Position numbers and translations under genes: made by a program. Below the pieces are notes generated by a model that had not been told where the DNA came from, did no database searches, and was given only the letters and a program-made list of their open reading frames with translations. This document shows, in pieces, positions 19,022-30,306 of a stretch of 64,000 bases of DNA. How positions within the stretch are numbered: position 1 is the stretch's first letter; each line of letters opens with the position of its first letter. The DNA comes from Nansenia antarctica (taxonomy: Eukaryota > Chordata > Actinopteri > Argentiniformes > Microstomatidae), in contig OZ022349.1 of assembly GCA_963989245.1 (NCBI GenBank), positions 33,721,616-33,785,615 on the forward strand, read 5' to 3'.

Positions 19022-19285
19022 AGAGTGTGTGTGTGTGGTCAGCTCACCTCTCCTCAACTCTCCCCTCTCCTTTCCCCTCCCCCCCTTCCCCTCCTCTCCC
19101 CTCCCCTCCTCTCCTTTCCTCTCCTCCCCTCCCCTCCACTCCCCTCTCCCCTCCCTTCCCATCTCATCCTCTCCTCGCCTCCCCTCCCCTCCCCTCTCCT
19201 CTCCTCTCCTCTCCTCTCCTCTCCTCTCCCCTTCCCTTCCCTTCCCTTCCCTCCCCTCTCCTCTCCTATCCAGTCCTCTCCTCTG
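19022..19285. repeat. Polypyrimidine tract (CTCC/CCCT-rich)
   Basis: More than 250 bp of almost pure C and T on the plus strand: CTCTCCTCTCCT blocks and TTCCC blocks. Long frames in all three plus-strand phases are composition artefacts. Confidence 0.95.
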
Positions 19286-19319
19286 AGATCCCTGTTCAGC
19301 TCTTTAAAGACATGATGAA

Positions 19320-19378
19320 GACACACACAGAGACACACTCACACTCCCACACACACACACACACACACTCACACATTG
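19320..19378. repeat. (CA)n-rich simple repeat
   Basis: ACACAC and CTCACACTC units. Confidence 0.9.
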
Positions 19379-19540
19379 ATATGGAGTGATGTTGTAATCA
19401 CTACTCTGGAATGTTGTTTTTGGGTACTCATGTTACCGTCACGTGACCTAATGTTTTCCAGATGTACTTAATAAATAAATAAACCGTAAAACATCCTCAA
19501 ATGTATAATAGTGTCATGTATCATATCATGTAAGTCTCAC

Positions 19541-19652
19541 TGAGTCCTTTGTGCCTTGTGTCGCCTCTATGCTGGACTGACCCAGATTCATCTGGTTCTA
19601 ATTCATATGTTTCAACTGAGTATCCCAATTCTTCTTCTCCAATATCATCAGC
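19541..19652 (-). other. Candidate coding exon, minus strand
   Basis: The segment begins after GTGTGTAAG (AG at 19653-19654) and can end at GTGAGACTT (19540). It reads ADDIGEEELGYSVETYELEP then DESGSVQHRGDTRHKGLS, acidic and Tyr-containing, like a cytoplasmic tail. If it is not spliced, the frame stops shortly after, near 19521. Joining it directly to the start exon at 19764-19794 would give an immediate stop, so any gene here lacks exons or is broken. Confidence 0.3.
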
Positions 19653-19663
19653 CTTACACACAT

Positions 19664-19760
19664 GATCACACACATACACACCCATGTGAAACATCCACAC
19701 ACACAAACAAGCAAACACAAACAGAAACACAAAAACAAACGCACACACACACACAGTACT
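19664..19760. repeat. CA-rich simple repeat region
   Basis: Alternating ACACAC with AAACA interruptions. Confidence 0.9.
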
Positions 19761-19763
19761 CAC

Positions 19764-19870
19764 AGAGTATGATATAGAGTGAAGTGTGTTCCATCTTGTC
19801 CTGCCAGACACTGACTGTCTTCAGTCTTATTGTGACTGACTCTTAGACCAGAAACGCCCTAAAACACAGC
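19764..19870 (-). other. Candidate first exon with start codon, minus strand
   Basis: On the minus strand a leader is followed by ATG at 19794. The exon reads MEHTSLYIIL and ends one base later at a consensus donor (GTGAGTACT, from 19763). This is the pattern of a signal-peptide first exon, common in fish immunoglobulin-type receptors. AGGAAGTG upstream (near 19885) would fit an ETS/PU.1 site. No immunoglobulin domain exon exists in the window. The immune assignment is a weak inference. Confidence 0.3.
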
Positions 19871-19879
19871 CTGACAATC

Positions 19880-20015
19880 ACTTCCTAGAGAGAGACAGAG
19901 AGAGGAGGAGGGAGAGAGAGACGGACAGATCGGTGGAGAGAGACAGTCAGAGAGAGAGAAAAGAGAGAGAGAGGGATAGAGATAGACAGAGAGAGAGAGA
20001 AGAAAGGGGGAATGT
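19880..20015. repeat. (GA)n-rich tract
   Basis: GAGAGA runs with AGACAG interruptions. Confidence 0.9.
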
Positions 20016-20100
20016 GGGTGTATATTAAGCTCTTTTTTGAGGGACATGGCTTCATATTAGTATCAAAGAGTTGAAATAATAACATCTGGTCATTTCTACA

Positions 20101-23100
20101 ACTGTCTGTTACTGAGCTGTCCTTCAACAGGTCTGTCTGTTACTGAGCTGTCCTTCAACAGGACTGTCTGTTACTGAGCTGTCCTTCAACAGGACTGTCT
20201 GTTACTGAGCTGTCCTTCAACAGGTCTGTCTGTTACTGAGCTGTCCTTCAACAGGACTGTCTGTTACTGAGCTGTCCTTCAACAGGACTGTCTGTTACTG
20301 AGCTGTCCTTCAACAGGTCTGTCTGTTACTGAGCTGTCCTTCAACAGGACTGTCTGTTACTGAGCTGTCCTTCAACAGGTCTGTCTGTTACTGAGCTGTC
20401 CTTCAACAGGTCTGTCTGTTACTGAGCTGTCCTTCAACAGGTCTGTCTGTTACTGAGCTGTCCTTCAACAGGACTGTCTGTTACTGAGCTGTCCTTCAAC
20501 AGGACTGTCTGTTACTGAGCTGTCCTTCAACAGGACTGTCTGTTACTGAGCTGTCCTTCAACAGGTCTGTCTGTTACTGAGCTGTCCTTCAACAGGACTG
20601 TCTGTTACTGAGCTGTCCTTCAACAGGTCTGTCTGTTACTGAGCTGTCCTTCAACAGGACTGTCTGTTACTGAGCTGTCCTTCAACAGGTCTGTCTGTTA
20701 CTGAGCTGTCCTTCAACAGGACTGTCTGTTACTGAGCTGTCCTTCAACAGGTCTGTCTGTTACTGAGCTGTCCTTCAACAGGTCTGTCTGTTACTGAGCT
20801 GTCCTTCAACAGGTCTGTCTGTTACTGAGCTGTCCTTCAACAGGACTGTCCTGTTACTGAGCTGTCCTTCAACAGGTCTGTCTGTTACTGAGCTGTCCTT
20901 CAACAGGACTGTCTGTTACTAAGCTGTCCTTCAACAGGACTGTCTGTTACTGAGCTGTCCTTCAACAGGTCTGTCTGTTACTGAGCTGTCCTTCAACAGG
21001 ACTGTCTGTTACTGAGCTGTCCTTCAACAGGACTGTCTGTTACTGAGCTGTCCTTCAACAGGACTGTCTGTTACTGAGCTGTCCTTCAACAGGTCTGTCT
21101 GTTACTGAGCTGTCCTTCAACAGGACTGTCTGTTACTGAGCTGTCCTTCAACAGGTCTGTCTGTTACTGAGCTGTCCTTCAACAGGACTGTCTGTTACTG
21201 AGCTGTCCTTCAACAGGTCTGTCTGTTACTGAGCTGTCCTTCAACAGGTCTGTCTGTTACTGAGCTGTCCTTCAACAGGTCTGTCTGTTACTGAGCTGTC
21301 CTTCAACAGGTCTGTCTGTTACTGAGCTGTCCTTCAACAGGACTGTCTGTTACTGAGCTGTCCTTCAACAGGACTGTCTGTTACTAAGCTGTCCTTCCAA
21401 CAGGACTGTCTGTTACTGAGCTGTCCTTCAACAGGACTGTCTGTTACTGAGCTGTCCTTCAACAGGACTGTCTGTTACTGAGCTGTCCTTCAACAGGACT
21501 GTCTGTTACTGAGCTGTTCTTCAACAGGACTGTCTGTTACTGAGCTGTCTTCAACAGGACTGTCTGTTACTGAGCTGTCCTTCAACAGGACTGTCTGTTA
21601 CTGAGCTGTCCTTCAACAGGACTGTCTGTTACTGAGCTGTCCTTCAACAGGACTGTCTGTTACTGAGCTGTCCTTCAACAGGACTGTCTGTTACTGAGCT
21701 GTCCTTCAACAGGACTGTCTGTTACTGAGCTGTCCTTCAACAGGACTGTCTGTTACTGAGCTGTCCTTCAACAGGACTGTCTGTTACTGAGCTGTCCTTC
21801 AACAGGACTGTCTGTTACTGAGCTGTTCCCTCAACAGGACTGTCTGTACTGAGCTGTCCTTCAACAGGACTGTCTGTTACTGAGCTGTCCTTCAACAGGT
21901 CTGTCTGTTACTGAGCTGTCCTTCAACAGGTCTGTCTGTTACTGAGCTGTCCTTCAACAGGTCTGTCTGTTACTGAGCTGTCCTTCAACAGGACTGTCTG
22001 TTACTGAGCTGTCCTTCAACAGGTCTGTCTGTTACTGAGCTGTCCTTCAACAGGTCTGTCTGTTACTGAGCTGTCCTTCAACAGGGACTGTCTGTTACTG
22101 AGCTGTCCTTCAACAGGACTGTCTGTTACTGAGCTGTCCTTCAACAGGACTGTCTGTTACTGAGCTGTCCTTCAACAGGACTGTCTGTTACTGAGCTGTC
22201 CTTCAACAGGACTGTCTGTTACTGAGCTGTCCTTCAACAGGACTGTCTGTTACTGAGCTGTCCTTCAACAGGACTGTCTGTTACTGAGCTGTCCTTCAAC
22301 AGGACTGTCTGTTACTGAGCTGTCCTTCAACAGGACTGTCTGTTACTGAGCTGTCCTTCAACAGGACTGTCTGTTACTGAGCTGTCCTTCAACAGGACTG
22401 TCTGTTACTGAGCTGTCCTTCAACAGACTGCTGTTACTGAGCTGTCCTTCAACAGGTCTGTCTGTTACTTGAGCTGTCCTTCAACAGGACTGTCTGTTAC
22501 TGAGCTGTCCTTCAACAGGACTGTCTGTTACTAAGCTGTCCTTCAACAGGACTGTCTGTTACTGAGCTGTCCTTCAACAGGTCTGTCTGTTACTGAGCTG
22601 TCCTTCAACAGGACTGTCTGTTACTGAGCTGTCCTTCAACGGACTGTCTGTTACTGAGCTGTCCTTCAACAGGAACTGTCTGTTACTGAGCTGTCCTTCA
22701 ACAGGACTGTCTGTTACTGAGCTGTCCTTCAACAGGTCTGTCTGTTACTGAGCTGTCCTTCAACAGGTCTGTCTGTTACTGAGCTGTCCTTCAACAGGAC
22801 TGTCTGTTACTGAGCTGTCCTTCAACAGGACTGTCTGTTACTGAGCTGTCCTTCAACAGGTCTGTCTGTTACTGAGCTGTCCTTCAACAGGACTGTCTGT
22901 TACTGAGCTGTCCTTCAACAGGACTGTCTGTTACTGAGCTGTCCTTCAACAGGACTGTCTGTTACTGAGCTGTCCTTCAACAGGACTGTCTGTTACTGAG
23001 CTGTCCTTCAACAGGACTGTCTGTTACTGAGCTGTCCTTCAACAGGACTGTCTGTTACTGAGCTGTCCTTCAACAGGACTGTCTGTTACTGAGCTGTCCT

Positions 23101-26100
23101 TCAACAGGTCTGTCTGTTACTGAGCTGTCCTTCAACAGGACTGTCTGTTACTGAGCTGTCCTTCAACAGGACTGTCTGTTACTGAGCTGTCCTTCAACAG
23201 GACTGTCTGTTACTGAGCTGTCCTTCAACAGGACTGTCTGTTACTGAGCTGTCCTTCAACAGGACTGTCTGTTACTGAGCTGTCCTTCAACAGGACTGTC
23301 TGTTACTGAGCTGTCCTTCAACAGGACTGTCTGTTACTGAGCTGTCCTTCAACAGGACTGTCTGTTACTGAGCTGTCCTTCAACAGGACTGTCTGTTACT
23401 GAGCTGTCCTTCAACAGGACTGTCTGTTACTGAGCTGTCCTTCAACAGACTGTCTGTTACTGAGCTGTCCTTCAACAGGACTGTCTGTTACTGAGCTGTC
23501 CTTCAACAGGACTGTCTGTTACTAAGCTGTCCTTCAACAGGACTGTCTGTTACTGAGCTGTCCTTCAACAGGTCTGTCTGTTACTGAGCTGTCCTTCAAC
23601 AGGACTGTCTGTTACTGAGCTTGTCCTTCAACAGGACTGTCTGTTACTGAGCTGTCCTTCAACAGGACTGTCTGTTACTGAGCTGTCCTTCAACAGGACT
23701 GTCTGTTACTGAGCTGTCCTTCAACAGGACTGCCTGTTACTGAGCTGTCCTTCAACAGGACTGTCTGTTACTGAGCTGTCCTTCAACAGGTCTGTCTGTT
23801 ACTGAGCTGTCCTTCAACAGGACTGTCTGTTACTGAGCTGTCCTTCAACAGGACTGTCTGTTACTGAGCTGTCCATCAACAGGTCTGTCTGTTACTGAGC
23901 TGTCCTTCAACAGGACTGTCTGTTACTGAGCTGTCCTTCAACAGGTCTGTCTGTTACTGAGCTGTCTTCAACGGTCTGTCTGTTACTGAGCTGTCCTTCA
24001 ACAGGTCTGTCTGTTACTGAGCTGTCCTTCAACAGGACTGTCTGTTACTGAGCTGTCCTTCAACAGGACTGTCTGTTACTGAGCTGTCCTTCAACAGGTC
24101 TGTCTGTTACTGAGCTGTCCTTCAACAGGACTGTCTGTTACTGAGCTGTCCTTCACAGGACTGTCTGTTACTGAGCTGTCCTTCAACAGGACTGTCTGTT
24201 ACTGAGCTGTCCTTCAACAGGACTGTCTGTTACTGAGCTGTCCTTCAACAGGACTGTCTGTTACTGAGCTGTCCTTCAAGAGACTGTCTGTTACTGAGCT
24301 GTCCTTCAACAGGACTGTCTGTTACTAAGCTGTCCTTCAACAGGACTGTCTGTTACTGAGCTGTCCTTCAACAGGTCTGTCTGTTACTGAGCTGTCCTTC
24401 AACAGGACTGTCTGTTACTGAGCTGTCCTTCAACAGGACTGTCCTGTTACTGAGCTGTCCTTCAACAGGTCTGTCTGTTACTGAGCTGTCCTTCAACAGG
24501 ACTGTCTGTTACTGAGCTGTCCTTCAACAGGACTGTCTGTTACTGAGCTGTCCTTCAACAGGACTGTCTGTTACTGAGCTGTCCTTCAACAGGTCTGTCT
24601 GTTACTGAGCTGTCCTTCAACATTACTGTGTTACTAAGCTGTCCTTCAACAGGTCTGTCTGTTACTGAGCTGTCCTTCAACAGGACTGTCTGTTACTGAG
24701 CTGTCCTTCAACAGGTCTGTCTGTTACTGAGCTGTTCCTTCAACAGGACTGTCTGTTACTAAGCTGTCCTTCAACAGGACTGTCTGTTACTGAGCTGTCC
24801 TTCAACAGGTCTGTCTGTTACTGAGCTGTCCTTCAACAGGACTGTCTGTTACTGAGCTGTCCTTCAACAGGTCTGTCTGTTACTGAGCTGTCCTTCAACA
24901 GGACTGTCTGTTACTGAGCTGTCCTTCAACAGGTCTGTCTGTTACTGAGCTGTCCTTCAACAGGACTGTCTGTTACTGAGCTGTCCTTCAACAGGTCTGT
25001 CTGTTACTGAGCTGTCCTTCAACAGGACTGTCTGTTACTGAGCTGTCCTTCAACAGGACTGTCTGTTACTGAGCTGTCCTTCAACAGGACTGTCTGTTAC
25101 TGAGCTGTCCTTCAACAGGACTGTCTGTTACTGAGCTGTCCTTCAACAGGACTGTCTGTTACTGAGCTGTCCTTCAACAGGACTGTCTGTTACTGAGCTG
25201 TCCTTCAACAGGACTGTCTGTTACTGAGCTGTCCTTCAACAGGACTGTCTGTTACTGAGCTGTCCTTCAACAGGACTGTCTGTTACTGAGCTGTCCTTCA
25301 ACAGGACTGTCTGTTACTGAGCTGTCCTTCAACAGGACTGTCTGTTACTGAGCTGTCCTTCAACAGGACTGTCTGTTACTGAGCTGTCCTTCAACAGGAC
25401 TGTCTGTTACTGAGCTGTCCTTCAACAGGACTGTCTGTTACTGAGCTGTCCTTCAACAGGACTGTCTGTTACTGAGCTGTCCTTCAACAGGACTGTCTGT
25501 TACTGAGCTGTCCTTCAACAGGACTGTCTGTTACTGAGCTGTCCTTCAACAGGACTGTCTGTTACTGAGCTGTCCTTCAACAGGACTGTCTGTTTACTGA
25601 GCTGTCCTTCAACAGGACTGTCTGTTACTGAGCTGTCCTTCAACAGGACTGTCTGTTACTGAGCTGTCCTTCAACAGGTCTGTCTGTTACTGAGCTGTCC
25701 TTCAACAGGACTGTCTGTTACTGAGCTGTCCTTCAACAGGACTGTCTGTTACTGAGCTGTCCTTCAACAGGTCTGTCTGTTACTGAGCTGTCCTTCAACA
25801 GGACTGTCTGTTACTGAGCTGTCCTTCAACAGGACTGTCTGTTACTGAGCTGTCCTTCAACAGGACTGTCTGTTACTGAGCTGTCCTTCAACAGGACTGT
25901 CTGTTACTGAGCTGTCCTTCAACAGGACTGTCTGTTACTGAGCTGTCCTTCAACAGGACTGTCTGTTACTGAGCTGTCCTTCAACAGGACTGTCTGTTAC
26001 TGAGCTGTCCTTCAACAGGTCTGTCTGTTACTGAGCTGTCCTTCAACAGGACTGTCTGTTACTGAAGCTGTCCTTCAACAGGACTGTCTGTTACTGAGCT

Positions 26101-27407
26101 GTCCTTCAACAGGACTGTCTGTTACTGAGCTGTCCTTCAACAGGACTGTCTGTTACTGAGCTGTCCTTCCTGTCTGTTACTGAGCTGTCCTTCAACAGGA
26201 CTGTCTGTTACTGAGCTGTCCTTCAACAGGTCTGTCTGTTACTGAGCTGTCCTTCACAGGACTGTCTGTTACTGAGCTGTCCTTCAACAGTACTGTCTGT
26301 TACTGAGCTGTCCTTCAACAGGACTGTCTGTTACTGAGCTGTCCTTCAACAGGACTGTCTGTTACTGAGCTGTCCTTCAACAGGTCTGTCTGTTACTGAG
26401 CTGTCCTTCAACAGGACTGTCTGTTACTGAGCTGTCCTTCAACAGGACTGTCTGTTACTGAGCTGTCCTTCACAGGACTGTCTGTTACTGAGCTGTCCTT
26501 CAACAGGACTGTCTGTTACTGAGCTGTCCTTCAACAGGACTGTCTGTTACTGAGCTGTCCTTCAACAGGACTGTCTGTTACTGAGCTGTCCTTCAACAGG
26601 ACTGTCTGTTACTGAGCTGTCCTTCAACAGGACTGTCTGTTACTGAGCTGTCCTTCAACAGGACTGTCTGTTACTGAGCTGTCCTTCAACAGGACTGTCT
26701 GTTACTGAGCTGTCCTTCAACAGGACTGTCTGTTACTGAGCTGTCCTTCAACAGGACTGTCTGTTACTGAGCTGTCCTTCAACAGGACTGTCTGTTACTG
26801 AGCTGTTCTTCAACAGGACTGTCTGTTACTGAGCTGTCCTTCAACAGGTCTGTCTGTTACTGAGCTGTCCTTCAACAGGACTGTCTGTTACTGAGCTGTC
26901 CTTCAACAGGACTGTCTGTTACTGAGCTGTCCTTCAACAGGACTGTCTGTTACTGAGCTGTCCTTCAAAGGTCTGTCTGTTACTGAGCTGTCCTTCAACC
27001 AGGTCTGTCTGTTATCTGAGCTGTCCTTCAACAGGACTGTCTGTTACTGAGCTGTCCTTCAACAGGTCTGTCTGTTACTGAGCTGTCCTTCAACAGGACT
27101 GTCTGTTACTGAGCTGTCCTTCAACAGGACTGTCTGTTACTGAGCTGTCCTTCAACAGGTCTGTCTGTTACTGAGCTGTCCTTCAACAGACTGTCTGTTA
27201 CTGAGCTGTCTTCAACAGGTCTGTCTGTTACTGAGCTGTCCTTCAACAGGACTGTCTGTTACTGAGCTGTCCTTCAACAGGACTGTCTGTTACTGAGCTG
27301 TCCTTCAACAGGACTGTCTGTTACTGAGCTGTCCTTCAACAGGACTGTCTGTTACTGAGCTGTCCTTCAACAGGACTGTCTGTTACTGAGCTGTCCTTCA
27401 ACAGGAC
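20101..27407. repeat. 31-bp minisatellite, about 235 copies, open at the right into an assembly gap
   Basis: The unit GGACTGTCTGTTACTGAGCT plus GTCCTTCAACA repeats for 7.3 kb. One position varies between A and T (GGACTG or GGTCTG). T-type units are frequent in the first 1.3 kb and nearly absent at 25.0-25.6 kb. Occasional one-base indels and TACTAAG variants occur. Each unit carries CTGTT...AACAG inverted ends. There are no spacers, so it is not CRISPR-like, and no ORF persists because 31 is not a multiple of three. Confidence 0.98.
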
Positions 27408-27607
27408 NNNNNNNNNNNNNNNNNNNNNNNNNNNNNNNNNNNNNNNNNNNNNNNNNNNNNNNNNNNNNNNNNNNNNNNNNNNNNNNNNNNNNNNNNNNNN
27501 NNNNNNNNNNNNNNNNNNNNNNNNNNNNNNNNNNNNNNNNNNNNNNNNNNNNNNNNNNNNNNNNNNNNNNNNNNNNNNNNNNNNNNNNNNNNNNNNNNNN
27601 NNNNNNN
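27408..27607. other. Assembly gap (200 N)
   Basis: Exactly 200 N, which suggests a gap of unknown true size. The minisatellite on its left may be longer than shown. Confidence 0.99.
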
Positions 27608-27955
27608 TCATTAGCATGAATCTCATTAACATACAGCTCATTAACATACACACACAGCTCATTAACATACATCTCATTAACATACAGCTCATTAGCATGA
27701 AGCTCATTAACATACAGCTCATTAACATACACACACAGCTCATTAACATACATCTCATTAACATACAGCTCATTAGCATGAAGCTCATTAACATACAGCT
27801 CATTAACATACACACACAGCTCATTAACATACAGCTCATTAACATACAGCTCATTAGCATGAATCTCATTAGCATGAATCTCATTAGCATACAGCTCATT
27901 AACATACACACAGCTAATTAACATACATCTCATTAACATACAGCTAATTAGCATG
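27608..27955. repeat. AT-rich minisatellite with higher-order structure
   Basis: The basic 15-bp unit is CTCATTAACATACAG, with a 21-bp form (ACACACAG) and an ATTAGCATGAAG form. Five units form an 81-bp higher-order repeat that recurs about three times. The long frames through it are repeat artefacts. The left end is cut by the gap. Confidence 0.95.
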
Positions 27956-27996
27956 TTTATTTAGCATTAGCATTTTTTTGTTTTTTTGACACATCT

Positions 27997-28283
27997 GTCG
28001 TCTGTAACTTCAGTTTAACATGACTTCCCGGGGTCGCAGAGACCCGGGGTTAGGCTTAAAATGACCGTGTAGACCTAATGAACTTAAATATGAAAACCGC
28101 GTGTTTCTAACACATTCATAGCCAGAGTTATACGCCCCGTAGTGTGACTCTATTTCCCTATCTATTTTGGACTTCTTGTCGTCTGTAACTTCAGTTTAAC
28201 ATGACTTCCCGGGGTCGTAAACCGCGTGTTTCTAACACATTCATAGCCAGAGTTATACGCCCCGTAATGTGACTCTATTTTAT
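27997..28283. repeat. Direct repeat pair, second copy with internal deletion
   Basis: TGTCGTCTGTAACTTCAGTT through ACGCCCCGTAGTGTGACTCT at 27997-28154 recurs at 28177-28283 without about 55 bp that follow CCCGGGGTCG. No coding content was seen. Confidence 0.9.
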
Positions 28284-28295
28284 TTTAGTGTGTGT

Positions 28296-28611
28296 TCTTC
28301 TTCTTCTTCTTCTTCTTCTTCTTCTTCTTCTTCTTCTTCTTCTTCTTCTTCTTCTTCTTCTTCTTCTTCTTCTTCTTCTTCTTCTTCTTCTTCTTCTTCT
28401 TCTTCTTCTTCTTCTTCTTCTTCTTCTTCTTCTTCTTCTTCTTCTTCTTCTTCTTCTTCTTCTTCTTCTTCTTCTTCTTCTTCTTCTTCTTCTTCTTCTT
28501 CTTCTTCTTCTTCTTCTTCTTCTTCTTCTTCTTCTTCTTCTTCTTCTTCTTCTTCTTCTTCTTCTTCTTCTTCTTCTTCTTCTTCTTCTTCTTCTTCTTC
28601 TTCTTCTTCTT
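28296..28611. repeat. Pure (TTC)n = (GAA)n tract, about 105 units
   Basis: An uninterrupted trinucleotide run opens the SINE/snRNA array. All frames through it are homopolymeric. Confidence 0.98.
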
Positions 28612-28800
28612 CGTGGGTAGTGGTGGTCTAGTGGATAGTGAGTTGGACTTGTGATCGGAAGGTTGTGAGTTCAAATCCCGCCTGAAACCACACCACTACT
28701 AGTGTGCCCTTGAGTTCTTCTTCTTCTTCTTCTTCTTCTTCTTGTGATCGGAAGGTTGTGTGTTCAAATCCCGCCTGAAACCACACCATTCAGGTCAAAG
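28612..28800 (+). repeat. Array segment A: one and a half SINE-head units
   Basis: One complete unit starts with GTGGGTAGTGGTGGTCTAGT and ends GTGTGCCCTTGAG, followed by (TTC)9-10. A partial unit then starts at TGTGATCGGAAGG and fuses at CACACCATT to U2 promoter sequence. Confidence 0.9.
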
Positions 28801-28924
28801 TGTGAAAGCTGGGTTGACCTGTGACCCCCACCTGGCTTACCTTGAAACACGGATATGGGCTCGGCTAGACGCAGAGCCTGCCAAAAATAGCTTGAACTCG
28901 TAAGTGTTCCTCTCCACGGAACTC
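28801..28924 (-). pseudogene. Truncated U2 promoter + U5 snRNA 3' part
   Basis: Minus-strand reading gives TTCCGTGGAGAGGAACACTT then ACGAGTTCAAGC, the Sm-like CTATTTTTGG, and the hairpin GGCTC...GAGCC. This is the 3' half of U5. It is followed by GTAAGCCAGGTGGGGGTCAC and only one AGGTCA. The U5 starts at about nucleotide 52 and is joined to (GAA)n. It is a rearranged edge unit of the cluster. Confidence 0.75.
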
Positions 28925-28956
28925 TTCTTCTTCTTCTTCTTCTTCACATGAGATAG

Positions 28957-29105
28957 GAGTGCACCGTTCCTGGATGTACTGCAATACCAGGTCGATGCGT
29001 GGAGTGGACGGAGCAAGCCCCGATTCCAGCTCCCTGTTGCAAAAATCAATTTAATATATGGTCCCCGGGTAGGGGACGTATCAGATATTAAACTGATAAG
29101 AACAG
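28957..29105 (-). pseudogene. U2 snRNA nt 40-188, separated from its 5' end by a LINE
   Basis: It is identical by eye to nucleotides 40-188 of the complete U2 copies in the window. The sequence leaves U2 at C40, where the LINE 3' end (CCAATAAAAAACAC) is attached. The missing 5' part (nt 1-26) lies 7.3 kb away at 36391-36416. Nucleotides 27-39 are lost. Confidence 0.95.
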
Positions 29106-30306
29106 GTGTTTTTTATTGGTTTTTATAAAAACACAACACCGTGTATACAATCAATTAATCAAACAATCAGACATTTAAGACATTACATTCAACAACAACC
29201 AACATTAAACTAACTAAAGTGCTCAGTGTTCAGTGTATTGTCCAGTGTAGTGTAATGTTCAGTGTTCAGTGTTCAGTGTCCAGGTTCCAGTGTCGGTAGG
29301 AGGCAGGGGTAAAAAACCTGTTCGCTGTGCATCCGGGAAAAAAAATTCCCCTGCAGCCCTCTAGTTGTAGAGCGACTACTATCCAGTTTGCCCACCAGTG
29401 CAAAGCCGTGGCTCCCCCACCTCCCTCCCCCGAGGGACCCCACACACCCGACTCACCCGACCCGCCCCACCACCGGCGCATCCGGCCCAGCCCACCAGGC
29501 TCAGACTCCTGTAGCCCTTCACGAGGCTAGCCGGACCAGGCGCCCCAGCGGCGGAGCAGATCGAGCACGCAGGCCGACCGGAGGCCCCTGAGGAGAGGCC
29601 CAGAGAGCTCGGCGCATGGCAGGCAAGCAGAGGCGAAAAACCTGTACACAGCTTATCCAGGGAAAAAGCTCCCTGGCTCTTCTCAGCTTGTTCCGGGCTG
29701 GGGGTTGGGGGTTGGCGGGTAGGGGACTGGGCCTGTAGCTGGGGGCCTGGAGTAGGGGGGGGGGGGCCCGGAACAGGGGGTTTGGGGTCGCTGAGTTGGA
29801 ACCTGGGGTTGGTGCTGGGGTGACGTGGTGGTTCCCGCCGGTCTCTGCTCCTGGGTCTGGAAGCCTGGGTAGGTGTCAGAGCTGGATATGACATGTACCT
29901 GAAAAGATACAGGAGTGAGAGAAGGGAGGTGTGCATGGTTTGTGTAGTGTGCATTTTGGTGTCAGGCGGGTGATCTGTACTTCCCTGTGACCCAGTGGTG
30001 TTGGTCATCCTGGTGCTGGTGGTGCTGGCAGAGACGGCTGGTTCGGCTGTGGGTTGTGTGTGGTGATATTCTGGTGAGGGTAGGAAGTGGGTCAGTGCTG
30101 TGTACATGTGTAGGTGGTGGAAGGTGCAGTAAACTTCCCTGTTGGTGTTGTGCGCTGCTCCTCTCCTGGTCCTTGTGATGGTGATACTGCTGACCAGGGC
30201 TTGTGCTGGAACGGTGGTGAAGGTGATAGTGCAGGAACTGGTGGTGTAGTGAGGTAGGCCCGGGGTGGGGGGGGGTTGGTCGATGCGGCGCGGCATGGGG
30301 GGGGGT
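29106..30306 (-). other. 3' UTR of the U2-site LINE
   Basis: A GC- and pyrimidine-rich 3' UTR of about 1.2 kb ends in a 150-bp AT-rich segment with AATAAA just before the junction. That terminal segment also occurs at 7448-7594 and 61430-61580. A 336-codon frame through it (29379-30389) shifts frame in the second copy because of a 5-base indel, so it is not read as a gene. Confidence 0.8.

Noticed and set aside
19054..19338. ORFs in three phases of the CT-rich tract
   Set aside because: Stop-poor composition of a polypyrimidine tract.
20101..27407. CRISPR-like array of 31-bp direct repeats
   Set aside because: Repeats are directly adjacent with no spacers, in a vertebrate genome; it is a minisatellite.
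27336..27954. Minus-strand ORFs spanning the N gap (Met-Leu-Met-Ser repeats)
   Set aside because: Minisatellite translation joined across unknown sequence.
28269..28674. Poly-Ser, poly-Leu, poly-Phe and poly-Lys frames
   Set aside because: Translations of a pure TTC/GAA tract. The same applies to the tracts at 38.5, 40.8 and 57.6-61.2 kb.
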